Source: JACDAE01 sp034438015
Lineage (GTDB): Bacteria; Chloroflexota; Ktedonobacteria; Ktedonobacterales; Ktedonobacteraceae
Assembly: GCA_034438015.1 (NCBI GenBank)
Contig: DAOTTD010000189.1
Span: forward strand, 5,951-69,950
Direction: 5' to 3'
DNA length: 64,000 bases
In this document: piece after piece, positions 49,459-57,658 of the stretch
Layout: every line of letters begins with the position of its first letter
How positions within the stretch are numbered: position 1 is the stretch's first letter
Made by a program: the position numbers and the translations under genes
The notes under the pieces: model-generated
The model's database searches: none
Told to the model about the DNA's origin: nothing
What the model saw: only the letters and a program-made list of their open reading frames with translations

Positions 49459-52020
49459 ATGTTCGCATCTCGTGAGGAAGCGAAACAGCGTTATCAGCAG
49501 CTTGTACCGGATGCACAGTCTGAGGCTGACGCGCAATCTGTACAGCCATCGTCACCTGCACAACCATCACTTATGCAGCGTGGGCGCAAGATAGCAGGTA
49601 CAGCCTGGGCGCGTGTTACCTGGGTTGCGGAAAAGATGAAGCCAGGTGAGCAAAAGCCGGTCAAGAAAGCACAGCAACTGACCTGGGTAGATAAAGCGGT
49701 AGATGGAACGTTCCTGGTGGTGACATCCCTAGCGTTCCTGGTATTCCTGATTGCGTCCCTCCCCCACGTGGCGTACTTCTTTGCGAGCTTTGAACCACAA
49801 CAATCAGACGGTTCCGTTTCCGATTGGTGGTGGTTCGTGGCCTATCTGATAGCAGGTGCCATCAACATTACTGAATTTCTGCTCTCCATTAAGTTTGCGC
49901 GGGAGTTACGCAATGCTACACGGGGGTTACCTCTTCTACAAAAGATCATCCCTACGTTCGTGACGATTTTAAAGTATTGGCCTTTCATCCTGATCATTTC
50001 CGGTTTCAGTTGGGCAGCTAACTTACAGCATGCTCGTGAGTTTCATAGCGACATGCTTTCCCTTGCTGAAAGTGTAAGTGTAAGCATTCCTTTCATGCCT
50101 TACATTAAAACGTGGGGCGATTTAAACCCTTACATTGTAAGCGCGTTCCCGATCTTGAACATTGCTTACACTTTAATGTTTGATAGCTCTCGTAACGATG
50201 AGCACTCACACTTACAACCTGAAACCACGAAAGCCGAAAGCATCACAGATTTACAACCTGCAAGTGTAAGTGAAAATCAAGTGTCCCTTGCAGACTTACA
50301 ACGCGAAATGATGCAAGGGTTTCAGGCGATGCAAGAAGCGAACTTACACGCGATGCAGGAGATGCACCGTGAGAACTTACAAGTTACAGTCACTACCTTA
50401 CAACAACTTGCAGGTGTAAAGGTGACAGAACCGCGTTTGAAAGCAGTAGGAGGTACAAGGGCGAAAACTGAAAGTAAGGCTGTAAGAAAGGGAAGTGCTT
50501 ACGAGGAGCCGATTAAACAGCTTCTCTTAAAGTACCCGAACATTACAGCAACCGAAGCGGGAAAGCGTGTAGGCTGTTCACATGTAACCGCTGGCACTAT
50601 CCTGAAAGCGTTACGTCCTGTAACGGTAACTCAAGTAGATGAAAGTGAAACTTACAGGGCGTTAAGCGCTTTCAGTTTCAGAAAAGAAGCACAACCGCAT
50701 TGTATAGTATGGGAGAGAATAGAGAAAAGAAGACGTTATGATACAGGCAGAAAGGAGGCAGCACTCATGCAACTCGTTGAGCAACACGTGATTGACAGGA
50801 ACGATCCACGCTACAGCGTCATCGATGCAGCGGCGTTTGCCTCCAAAAACCTGTACAATGCAGCGAACTATGAGTACCGGCAAGCCTTCATTCACCAGGG
50901 GGTTTACCTTAACTACAACGAGGTACAGAAACGCATGCAGTCCCATGAAGCGTACAAGGCACTACCAGCAAAGGTCAGTCAACAAATCCTGATGGTGCTT
51001 GACCGAAACTGGAAGGGCTTTCGAGAGGGGTTAGAAGCGTACTACGAGGACCAGTCAAAGTTTCTCGGACGGCCTAAGCCACCAAAGTACAAACACAAGA
51101 CGGAAGGCCGGAACATCCTGGTCTACACGACCCAGGCTATCAGTAAAAGAGGCTTGAAACGTGGACTTGTTCAACCCTCCATGCTTCCTATCGAGGTACA
51201 AACGAGACAAAAGGACATCGATCAAGTTCGAATCGTGCCGCGTTCGGGCTTCTACATCGTCGAAGTGGTCTATGAAAAAGAAGTAAAGCAAGCTCCCGTC
51301 AATCCTGCGTACTACGCTGGCATAGATATTGGCATGAATAACCTGGTTGTGCTAACATCAAACAAATCTGGCTTTCGGTCAGTACTAGTTAACGGGCGTC
51401 CAGTGAAAAGCGTGAATCAATTCTACAATAAGCGTAAAGCAGAACTACAAAAGCAGCTCGGTCACACCGGCACAACGAAGCGCATGGAACGTATGACCAA
51501 CAAGCGGAACCGACGCATTGATCACTACATGCACACTGCCAGCAAGCGGATTATCGATTTACTGGTGAAAGAGGGGATAGGCGTGTTGTGCATAGGCAAG
51601 AACGACGCCTGGAAGCAAGAGGCGAATATGGGTAAGCGCAATAATCAAAACTTTGTGCAAATCCCTCATGCACGTTTTATCGCCATGTTAACCTACAAGG
51701 CGGAACTGGTAGGCATTCGCGTCAAGGTCACGGAAGAGTCTTACACGTCAAAGGCTTCGTTACTGGACCTGAACCCGTTACCAGTTCGTGACCCGAACAA
51801 TGGTGGTGAGAAGCACACGTTTAGCGGCAAGCGCATCAAGCGTGGACTCTACCGCGCATCAGACGGACGCTTGATCAATGCCGACATTAACGGTGCAGGA
51901 AACACGATCAGAAAAGTAGCCCCTGATGCCTTCGGGCTAAGGGCGGTAGAGGATGGTAAAGAGATGCTTGCATCTCTGGTAGTCCACCCGGTGAGGTTGT
52001 CGTTCCCCTCACGAAGCTAA
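49459..52020 (+). CDS. Membrane/HTH protein of the element fused in frame to an inserted TnpB (853 codons)
   Basis: One open frame made of two unrelated parts. Residues 1 to about 415 belong to the element: hydrophilic head, four membrane segments (FLVVTSLAFLVFLIASLPHV, WWFVAYLIAGAINITEFLL, YWPFILIISGFSWAANL, IVSAFPILNIAYTLMF), a Gln/Met-rich coiled stretch (about 285-325) and a terminal HTH-like domain (YPNITATEAGKRVGCSHVTAGTILKAL). After about residue 415 to 436 the sequence changes to TnpB, which has its own start at 50767. The host protein is thus probably truncated, with the junction near 50690-50720. It follows the DNA-pump gene by 6 bp. Confidence 0.7.
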   Translation: MFASREEAKQRYQQLVPDAQSEADAQSVQPSSPAQPSLMQRGRKIAGTAWARVTWVAEKMKPGEQKPVKKAQQLTWVDKAVDGTFLVVTSLAFLVFLIASLPHVAYFFASFEPQQSDGSVSDWWWFVAYLIAGAINITEFLLSIKFARELRNATRGLPLLQKIIPTFVTILKYWPFILIISGFSWAANLQHAREFHSDMLSLAESVSVSIPFMPYIKTWGDLNPYIVSAFPILNIAYTLMFDSSRNDEHSHLQPETTKAESITDLQPASVSENQVSLADLQREMMQGFQAMQEANLHAMQEMHRENLQVTVTTLQQLAGVKVTEPRLKAVGGTRAKTESKAVRKGSAYEEPIKQLLLKYPNITATEAGKRVGCSHVTAGTILKALRPVTVTQVDESETYRALSAFSFRKEAQPHCIVWERIEKRRRYDTGRKEAALMQLVEQHVIDRNDPRYSVIDAAAFASKNLYNAANYEYRQAFIHQGVYLNYNEVQKRMQSHEAYKALPAKVSQQILMVLDRNWKGFREGLEAYYEDQSKFLGRPKPPKYKHKTEGRNILVYTTQAISKRGLKRGLVQPSMLPIEVQTRQKDIDQVRIVPRSGFYIVEVVYEKEVKQAPVNPAYYAGIDIGMNNLVVLTSNKSGFRSVLVNGRPVKSVNQFYNKRKAELQKQLGHTGTTKRMERMTNKRNRRIDHYMHTASKRIIDLLVKEGIGVLCIGKNDAWKQEANMGKRNNQNFVQIPHARFIAMLTYKAELVGIRVKVTEESYTSKASLLDLNPLPVRDPNNGGEKHTFSGKRIKRGLYRASDGRLINADINGAGNTIRKVAPDAFGLRAVEDGKEMLASLVVHPVRLSFPSRS
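50073..50656 (+). repeat. Dense cluster of TTACA/TGTAA pentamers
   Basis: About 20 copies in 584 bp, where about one is expected. TTACA at 50100, 50130, 50166, 50212, 50251, 50296, 50344, 50377, 50384, 50398, 50543, 50652. TGTAA at 50073, 50079, 50136, 50265, 50415, 50481, 50583, 50629. Most fit (A)CTTACA(A/C). They fall in different codon frames (TTA-CAA, CT-TAC-A, GTT-ACA), so amino-acid choice or codon bias does not explain them. Confidence 0.7.
50767..52020 (+). CDS. tnpB: TnpB, RNA-guided nuclease of an IS200/IS605-type element, rearranged active-site variant
   Basis: 417 residues from an ATG eight bases after AAAGGAGG. N-terminal REC/WED region, then RuvC-I YYAGIDIGMNN with Asp187, an Arg-rich bridge region (KRMERMTNKRNRRIDHY), a RuvC-II position reading LCIGKNDAWKQ without the usual Glu, then EESYTSKAS with Glu323/324 as the likely substitute, and RuvC-III NADINGAGN with Asp373. 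The CxxC...CxxC zinc finger between RuvC-II and III is missing. No TnpA is near, so it is an IS1341-like unit. TnpB proteins cut DNA guided by a transcript from the element's right end. Confidence 0.85.
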   Translation: MQLVEQHVIDRNDPRYSVIDAAAFASKNLYNAANYEYRQAFIHQGVYLNYNEVQKRMQSHEAYKALPAKVSQQILMVLDRNWKGFREGLEAYYEDQSKFLGRPKPPKYKHKTEGRNILVYTTQAISKRGLKRGLVQPSMLPIEVQTRQKDIDQVRIVPRSGFYIVEVVYEKEVKQAPVNPAYYAGIDIGMNNLVVLTSNKSGFRSVLVNGRPVKSVNQFYNKRKAELQKQLGHTGTTKRMERMTNKRNRRIDHYMHTASKRIIDLLVKEGIGVLCIGKNDAWKQEANMGKRNNQNFVQIPHARFIAMLTYKAELVGIRVKVTEESYTSKASLLDLNPLPVRDPNNGGEKHTFSGKRIKRGLYRASDGRLINADINGAGNTIRKVAPDAFGLRAVEDGKEMLASLVVHPVRLSFPSRS

Positions 52021-52045
52021 AGGACAAACGTTCGGTAGCGAAAGC
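51910..52045 (+). ncRNA. Candidate omega RNA at the 3' end of tnpB
   Basis: Three successive hairpins overlap the tnpB end: AGCCC/GGGCT (51918-51938), AGAGATGC-TT-GCATCTCT (51960-51977) and GTGAGG/CCTCAC (51991-52012), followed by a short unpaired tract. In this family the guide scaffold comes from exactly this place and its 3' end reads into the flank. Exact ends cannot be set from the sequence. Confidence 0.5.
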
Positions 52046-52051
52046 AAGCGA

Positions 52052-52070
52052 TCAATAGAACGCTATATTT
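52052..52070 (-). repeat. Right inverted repeat of accessory element
   Basis: Inverted copy (18/19) of 44919-44937, 31 bp after the tnpB stop. It overlaps the last two codons and stop of the ATP-grasp gene, so that gene's C-terminus may have been set by the insertion. Confidence 0.65.
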
Positions 52071-53337
52071 CGCTACAAAACGCTCTGGTTTTTAGAACTA
52101 TCTCACGTCTGATGTCAAAACGCAACTGCCCATGCGCGCGCCGGATGGCTGCTTCCACCTCTACGGGAGTATCGCCACGGGCAAAGATAAAGCCGAGATA
52201 GCTTGCCCCCTCCGGCAATGGAGTCAGTGTATGATGTAGCTTGGCAGTGATCTCTACGCCTGTTATCAGCGGGACCGCCTCGGCCTCCTCTACGCCGCGG
52301 ATGGCCTTCAGTATGCCTGCCGCCGGAATAGGTATCATCATCACGCCGGCGGCATGTGCATCGCGCTCGATAGCACTGATCTCCTCACCAACCGCGTGAC
52401 GCAGAATGAGTTCTTCCAGGCAGATGCCGGAACCGAACTCCAGCACGGTTGAACATAATCCACCAATTGAACGTCCGGCGATCTCTAACATCCATGGGCC
52501 GCGCTCATTGACGCGCAGTTCAGCGTGCACTGGTCCTTCACGCAACCCAAGCGAGGCGGCGGCAAGCGCTACACTGTGCGCTATATCCTGCTGCGTCGAG
52601 GCAGGCAGCCGCGAAGGCGTCACGTAGATCGTCTCCTCGAAGAACGGTCCATCCAGCGGATCGGGCTTGTCGAAGAGCGTCAGTACTTTTAGCTGGCCGT
52701 GCGTGAGAATACCTTCCAGCGCCACCTCGAAACCGGGAATAAAGTCCTCCACCAGGAAAGCGGTTTCGCGCTCTGCATATCCCTCTTGCAGCAACAAACG
52801 TTTTAAACGTGCAAAGGCCTGCACGAACTCATCTGTAGTATTCGCGCGTATCACACCCCGGCTGCCAGAGAGACGCAGGGGCTTTAGAACGCAGGGATAG
52901 GAGACCTGTTCGGCGATCAAGTGCGGGTCCTGGCTCAGTAAAAACTTGCGAAAGATGGGACACGGTGCGCCACCCTCCGACATTAGCGTGCGCATCAAGA
53001 GTTTGTCGCGCGCCGCCTCGGCAGCCTGGGGTGAATTGTGCGAGAGTCCCAGGGCCGCGCTGGCATAGGCCGCCAGTTCGCAGGCCGCGTCATCCACCGA
53101 AAGAACCGCCGTCAATGGATGCTGTTGTGCGAACTCCACAATCGTCCGCAGCGATCTCTCCCTATCGGCGAAATCTATGCCCAGGGGGACGTGCCAGTAG
53201 TCGGCCAGCGTCTCAGGGAGATCAATCCCAACAACAACCTCCAGATTGAGCCGTTGCGCCGCGCTCAGAAAAGCGCCGGCCCGGTACGTTGCGGGAGACA
53301 TCAATAGTAAAATGCGTTTTCTTGCCTCAGTCGTCAT
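52063..53337 (-). CDS. ATP-grasp carboxylate-amine ligase
   Basis: 424 residues. ATP-grasp core: SYPCVLKPLRLSGSRGVIRAN (ATP-binding lysine and glycine loop), AFLVEDFIPGFEVALEG, GPVHAELRVNERGPWMLEIAGRSIGG (metal-binding Glu/Asn). N-terminal Rossmann-like pre-ATP-grasp domain RILLLMSPATYRAGAFLSAAQRL. Family includes L-amino-acid ligases and BL00235-like enzymes that join a carboxylate to an amine. Substrate unknown. Its last codons lie in the right inverted repeat of the accessory element. Confidence 0.82.
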   Translation of the reverse strand: MTTEARKRILLLMSPATYRAGAFLSAAQRLNLEVVVGIDLPETLADYWHVPLGIDFADRERSLRTIVEFAQQHPLTAVLSVDDAACELAAYASAALGLSHNSPQAAEAARDKLLMRTLMSEGGAPCPIFRKFLLSQDPHLIAEQVSYPCVLKPLRLSGSRGVIRANTTDEFVQAFARLKRLLLQEGYAERETAFLVEDFIPGFEVALEGILTHGQLKVLTLFDKPDPLDGPFFEETIYVTPSRLPASTQQDIAHSVALAAASLGLREGPVHAELRVNERGPWMLEIAGRSIGGLCSTVLEFGSGICLEELILRHAVGEEISAIERDAHAAGVMMIPIPAAGILKAIRGVEEAEAVPLITGVEITAKLHHTLTPLPEGASYLGFIFARGDTPVEVEAAIRRAHGQLRFDIRREIVLKTRAFCSEI

Positions 53338-53503
53338 AGTAGTTGCTCGATCTATGCGTATTTCTGCTGGTGATACAGGTCTTGTTCATCCATTGCAGCA
53401 TTTGTTGTCATATATCGGCTCTGATATATGAAGCAAAGCCTGATCCGATATAGTAGTGCCACTATATCACAGGTGCGCTTTAAAAGTAAATCGCTTGCTC
53501 TCG

Positions 53504-54661
53504 TCAAGCTTTAGTAGATGTATTTTGCTGGGCAATCAGTGCGCTCCCTTCGATACACAGACGAGCGATCTGCGCCAGGCCATCGCCAATGGGAGGAATA
53601 GCCATGTGCTCCTCAAGCGTGTGCGCCCGCTTTACATAGGTGACGCCGATACAGAGCGACGGGATGTTGAGGCTGATTGGAATATTGGCATCTGTGCTGG
53701 CGGCGACCAACTTCGGCTCGATGCCGAGCGTGGTGAGCGTCTGCGCCGCCAGTTGTACGAATGGATCGTTTGGGCTACGACCACCGGCAGGCCGCTCTCC
53801 CAGCACCTCTATCTCCGTTTGCAGCCCCTCGCCCGCACGACTCTGGATGATATCTCTTACCTCGTTGGCGAGCCGATCCAGTGCCGCCACATCCGTTGAA
53901 CGCATGTCGAGCAGGGCCGAAGCCGCAGGTGCAATAGTGTTTACCGAGGTGCCTCCCTCGATCATGCCGACGTTGAACGTCGTTTTGGGCTCACGCGGAA
54001 CCTCAATGCCAGCGATGGTCGCGATAATTTTTGCCAGACCATGAATAGCACTGGGGGTCCCGAATGATGCAAAGGAGTGACCGCCCGGACCCGATACGAT
54101 GATACGCCAGCGTTTCGAACCCACCGCCACATTGGTAATGCGGCCCAGGCTCCCGTCGAGCGCGAAGACCGCTCCGACCTCGCCCGCGTAACGCTCAAAG
54201 GCGGCGCGCGCCCCGCGCAGGTTCCCCAGCCCCTCCTCGCCTACATTGGCGACCGCGACCAGATCCACAGCCGTCTCTTGCTCCATGCTATTGAGCATGT
54301 CCAGGACGCCGATTAGTGCAGCGACATGCACGCTATTATCGCCGATACCCGGCCCATAGAGCATATCGCCCGAGCGCCGGATGTCGAGTGGGGTATCGAT
54401 GGGGAAGACGGTATCTGTATGGGCCAGCAGCAGCAACACAGGTCCTATCCCTCTCTTGCCACGCCGCACATAGACATTACCAACTGCGTCAATCTCGGGC
54501 GCATACCCGCGCTCGCGCAACAGTGAGGCCACAAATTCCGCACGTCGCTGCTCACTCCCTGTTGGCGCAGGAACCGCACAGATGCGAGCAGCCAGCTCAG
54601 CTACGGCTTCCATATGCCTGGAGGCAACACCACGTAGATAGTTCAGATCGGACAGAGCCAT
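53504..54661 (-). CDS. M20-family metallopeptidase (peptidase T/ArgE/DapE-like)
   Basis: 385-residue di-zinc amidohydrolase. Metal ligands and catalytic residues visible: LLLLAHTDTVF (His, Asp), GPGIGDNSVHVAAL (bridging Asp), NVGEEGLGNLRGA (catalytic Glu pair), and the C-terminal RAHTLEEH. Lid domain GPGGHSFASFGTPSAIHGL. No signal peptide, so cytoplasmic. Exact substrate (tripeptide, acyl amino acid) unknown. Same strand as the ATP-grasp gene downstream, but 166 bp apart. Confidence 0.87.
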   Translation of the reverse strand: MALSDLNYLRGVASRHMEAVAELAARICAVPAPTGSEQRRAEFVASLLRERGYAPEIDAVGNVYVRRGKRGIGPVLLLLAHTDTVFPIDTPLDIRRSGDMLYGPGIGDNSVHVAALIGVLDMLNSMEQETAVDLVAVANVGEEGLGNLRGARAAFERYAGEVGAVFALDGSLGRITNVAVGSKRWRIIVSGPGGHSFASFGTPSAIHGLAKIIATIAGIEVPREPKTTFNVGMIEGGTSVNTIAPAASALLDMRSTDVAALDRLANEVRDIIQSRAGEGLQTEIEVLGERPAGGRSPNDPFVQLAAQTLTTLGIEPKLVAASTDANIPISLNIPSLCIGVTYVKRAHTLEEHMAIPPIGDGLAQIARLCIEGSALIAQQNTSTKA

Positions 54662-54750
54662 GACGTCTCCTTAACACGGTAGGGTGATATCGTTATTCTT
54701 TAAGTAAGTATATGCCCAAATAGCTATCGACAGGCAAATTTTTTACCGCT

Positions 54751-55032
54751 TCAATCTCCCTGCTTCACATCCACCACAAATCCCCGCGATTTCAACGCGG
54801 CTGCCAATCCAAACAGACGAGCATCGCCGCGCACGGTCCACACCAGTTCCGTCGGAGTGCGCTTTGAGGCGTCGTCCATCCCCTCCCAGTAGCACTCATA
54901 GCTTCCTTGCCAGTCAGGATGCTGGACGCGCCCTTGATAATGCCAGGAAGACGCCATGGGACGCCTGTTGTTAAAGCCCAGACCGGAGCCAGTGACGCTC
55001 GCAAAATCTCTACTACGGAAGATGACTTTCAT
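54751..55032 (-). CDS. Conserved-looking hypothetical protein, 93 aa
   Basis: Not recognised. Small basic protein with FRSRDFASVTGSGLGFNNRR, SWHYQGRVQHPDWQGSYECYWEGMDDA and RLFGLAAALKSRGFVVDVK. High aromatic content and clean codon-position GC pattern support translation. No signal or membrane segment. Confidence 0.55.
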   Translation of the reverse strand: MKVIFRSRDFASVTGSGLGFNNRRPMASSWHYQGRVQHPDWQGSYECYWEGMDDASKRTPTELVWTVRGDARLFGLAAALKSRGFVVDVKQGD

Positions 55033-55431
55033 ATACTAAATCCTGTGTCTTTCTTCGCGTGTATGTCATTACTACACCAGCATATCCTATGAATGCCAGA
55101 AAGTACAAGAAGGCAAGCGCCGCGTGCATATTTTGCAAGCTTACCACGTCCTGCCCCCCCGCTTTTTACAGAATGGGCCTTTGCCAGTACTATTGGTTAA
55201 AAGATGTATTTCCCGGTTAATTTTCCTCTACCTGATTATGTGACTTTTCAGCTAGTAGATCAATGAGATTCAGACGGTAGTAAAAACCTATGGTAGTATC
55301 CGTGTCAGAATAACGAACGCGCAAAACATGTCAGAAGACATCGTGCTTCACTTTTGTAGCACCCGTGAGGCATGCATGTCCTATGAAATAAGGCAACTAT
55401 TTGCCATACTTGAAAGGGTTTTAGGAAAGAG
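55033..55431. other. 399-bp gap
   Basis: No gene supported. Holds the leaders of the two divergent genes. A C-tract (CCCCCCC) near 55153 and a possible ribosome site TTAGGAAAGAG right before 55432 are the only notable points. Confidence 0.35.
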
Positions 55432-57387
55432 ATGCTTACTAAACCACGAGATCTCTCGAAGGTATCACCTACTTCTCTGTATACACACAGGCATCGTCGC
55501 AGAGTATCGCCACTGATGATCATCGGCATCAGCGTTCCGGTGCTGCTAGCCCTCATCGCCGGCGGTATCCTGATAGCCTCGCCATGGCGACAGTCCCATG
55601 CAGCCGCCGCGGTCAACATGGATTGTACCTTGCTAGTACCGGCGAATCCATTATCAGCACAGGGGCTCGCTACGCCCTATCAGTTATCGGCAACAAATGC
55701 GGCCAATGGTCTCTGTAACGAAGCTAACGCCAATCAGGGCGCGTTCGTCCAGGGCGTCATTTATGATCCTGCGACAGGCAAGTTCAGCGTCTATAGCCCA
55801 TTGGTCATCGATCAGGGCACACAGCCAGCCGTTACCCCAGTCGCTCCAACGCTACCGGCAAACGCCGTCGTTGGCCTCTGGTTCGGTTTCAACGGGAACA
55901 ACCTGACGCTGCAAGGCGCTCAGGGCACCACGCTGGGCCAGGCGCGTTGTGTCAATGGTCTCAGACAATCAATCTTCGGCCAGTTCGCATATTGCAATGC
56001 AACGGCCTTCTTTGCTGCCGCCAGGCAGGGAATCGCCGCTGGCCTGGTTCAGGTGCCGGCTCTGGCAACCGCAAAAGACGGACAGACCTGTCCGACCACG
56101 CGCGATTTCAGCGTCGTCGACCAGGACCAGAGCGATAACGTACAGACCCAATATCTTGCAAACGCGAACGGCCAGACCGCGCAGTTGACGGCAGCGAATA
56201 CGGCCAATCCCGCCAACGCCACCAAATTAGGCAACCCTAGCGATAACGCATTGCTGACCACCTTTATCGATCCGGCGCTGGGATGTCAGCCATGGCAGGC
56301 GCCCAATCTCGCCGACAACAATAACATGGTCTCCGCCCTCCCGCTGGACGAAATACAGGCGGCGATGGACCAGAAGGCTCCAATTGCCCTGGTCCCTCTG
56401 ACCGACCCGATGACCCTGAACAATAACAACCCGAGCCTGACCAAAACGAACCTCTATCGCCGAGGCTCCGATCAGGCGCCCGCAGCGAACGCGCAGCAGG
56501 CCAGCGGCACAACGTATTGTCAAAACCTGGTGAATACCGGTCTGCCACGTATACAACTGGATATGCCGCTCACGATAAACGCGACCACGCCTGCCGCCGA
56601 CGCCGCGAACTCGCTCTTTACATTCCTGACCAATCGCTTCATGCAGTCCTATACCAACCTTAACTGCCAGGCTTTGCTCAACAAGCCCAACCCTGTGACG
56701 GTGCAAATGGATGGCAATGGCGTCGTGATTGCCGCGACCATTAACGGGGCCGGTGCAGCGGCTGGCACGGGCGCGGGTGCTGGCACGGGCGCGGGTGGCG
56801 TTCAGCAACTCGCCACGGGCAACGCGAGTTTCCAACTGGACAACAATGGGGTCAATGCCGCCGTGCAAACAAATGTTACCTACGCCAACCATCCCAATAC
56901 GCAGGTCACAGAGGCGATCGTCTCCGGTAGTTGCACTGGCACAGTCCTGACCAGCAACACGACCGTCCTGGATAACGGCAGCATGGCTGCGTTTAACCTG
57001 ACAGTCCAGAATGTGAATGCAACGGCGATCCCTGCCACCTGGTTCTTCGTCGTAGAAGATCCAGCGCAGAACAATGCAGTCGTTGGATGTGGCAGCGTCA
57101 CGAGTAACGGCACAACGGCCACGGCCACATTGGGCACTGTGAACACGGCCACAGCTACTACGGGCACCACGGCCTGCACCACCGGCACACCTGCCGCTGC
57201 TGCTACAACCACGACGCCAGCAACTGGCAATGCTGCCGCTACGGCCCCGGCTGCTACGACTTGTACCACCACTGGTTCGACTCAGGCCACCGCGACTCCC
57301 GCAGCCAACCAGATGACACCGCCTGCTTCTGCGGGTCAGACGACACCAGCGAACGCTCCATATCATGGAAAACACAAGAAATGGTAG
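55432..57387 (+). CDS. Large secreted or membrane-anchored Ala/Asn/Thr-rich protein
   Basis: 651 residues. One N-terminal hydrophobic segment (PLMIIGISVPVLLALIAGGILIA) followed by an Ala-rich possible cleavage site (QSHAAAAV), then an extracellular region of mixed beta type with about a dozen cysteines (MDCTLLVPANPLSAQGLATPYQL onwards). Near residue 440 an AGTGAGAGTGAG run is encoded by an 18-bp tandem repeat. The last 100 residues are a Thr/Ala/Pro-rich low-complexity tail ending in a basic HGKHKKW. Surface or spore-coat role is possible; unknown family. Confidence 0.7.
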   Translation: MLTKPRDLSKVSPTSLYTHRHRRRVSPLMIIGISVPVLLALIAGGILIASPWRQSHAAAAVNMDCTLLVPANPLSAQGLATPYQLSATNAANGLCNEANANQGAFVQGVIYDPATGKFSVYSPLVIDQGTQPAVTPVAPTLPANAVVGLWFGFNGNNLTLQGAQGTTLGQARCVNGLRQSIFGQFAYCNATAFFAAARQGIAAGLVQVPALATAKDGQTCPTTRDFSVVDQDQSDNVQTQYLANANGQTAQLTAANTANPANATKLGNPSDNALLTTFIDPALGCQPWQAPNLADNNNMVSALPLDEIQAAMDQKAPIALVPLTDPMTLNNNNPSLTKTNLYRRGSDQAPAANAQQASGTTYCQNLVNTGLPRIQLDMPLTINATTPAADAANSLFTFLTNRFMQSYTNLNCQALLNKPNPVTVQMDGNGVVIAATINGAGAAAGTGAGAGTGAGGVQQLATGNASFQLDNNGVNAAVQTNVTYANHPNTQVTEAIVSGSCTGTVLTSNTTVLDNGSMAAFNLTVQNVNATAIPATWFFVVEDPAQNNAVVGCGSVTSNGTTATATLGTVNTATATTGTTACTTGTPAAAATTTTPATGNAAATAPAATTCTTTGSTQATATPAANQMTPPASAGQTTPANAPYHGKHKKW

Positions 57388-57450
57388 AAGTGGTTGATGA
57401 TGGAGGCCGGGTAGTTGAGTGGTAAAACCATTCGACGTTGACCGGTAAAA

Positions 57451-57501
57451 TAAGAGGAGGAGAGGGTGTAAAGCACAAGTTTACACCCTCTCCTCCTCTT
57501 A
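57451..57501 (+). terminator. Strong hairpin terminator after the surface protein gene
   Basis: A 22-bp perfect stem (57451-57472 with 57480-57501) around a 7-base loop; core GAGGAGGAGAGGGTG. It is the most stable hairpin in the window. It lies about 60 bp after the stop codon. Confidence 0.75.
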
Positions 57502-57549
57502 ATCTTGACACCTTCTCGACGATCATGTGCTATGGAATGTAGAGTTTAT

Positions 57550-57595
57550 TTGTCAAGGGCTTTCGTTTTTAGATAATTGTGATAGGATACACAAT
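57550..57595 (+). promoter_or_regulatory. Probable promoter and dyad before the HAD gene
   Basis: TTGTCA (57550-57555), 16 bp, GATAAT (57572-57577), then a dyad ATTGTG-N8-CACAAT (57576-57595) over the expected start point, about 65 bp before the start codon. Confidence 0.4.
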
Positions 57596-57658
57596 AACTA
57601 TTGATTGAGCACAGGGGATACTCTGGGGCTCATAATTAACAGCATAAGAGAGATGCAT

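Larger units (their letters stand above)
44919..52070. mobile_element. Putative 7.1-kb accessory element with inverted-repeat ends, itself hit by a TnpB unit
   Basis: Between two chromosomal genes on the minus strand lies a block of genes with element-like content: MerR-type HTH plus acetyltransferase-like protein, divergent small HTH protein, four short unknown genes, small membrane protein, FtsK/TraD-like ATPase, and a membrane/HTH protein fused to TnpB. The ends carry 19-bp inverted repeats (18/19). No integrase, relaxase or replication gene is present and no target duplication is visible, so it may be a remnant or a passenger dependent on factors elsewhere. The gene order is reminiscent of integrative elements that move double-stranded DNA with an FtsK-like pump. 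Confidence 0.45.

Noticed and set aside
56227..57375. 382-codon minus-strand frame
   Set aside because: Shadow of the Ala/Thr-rich secreted protein; Arg/Ser/Gly-rich nonsense translation typical of antisense GC-rich repeats.
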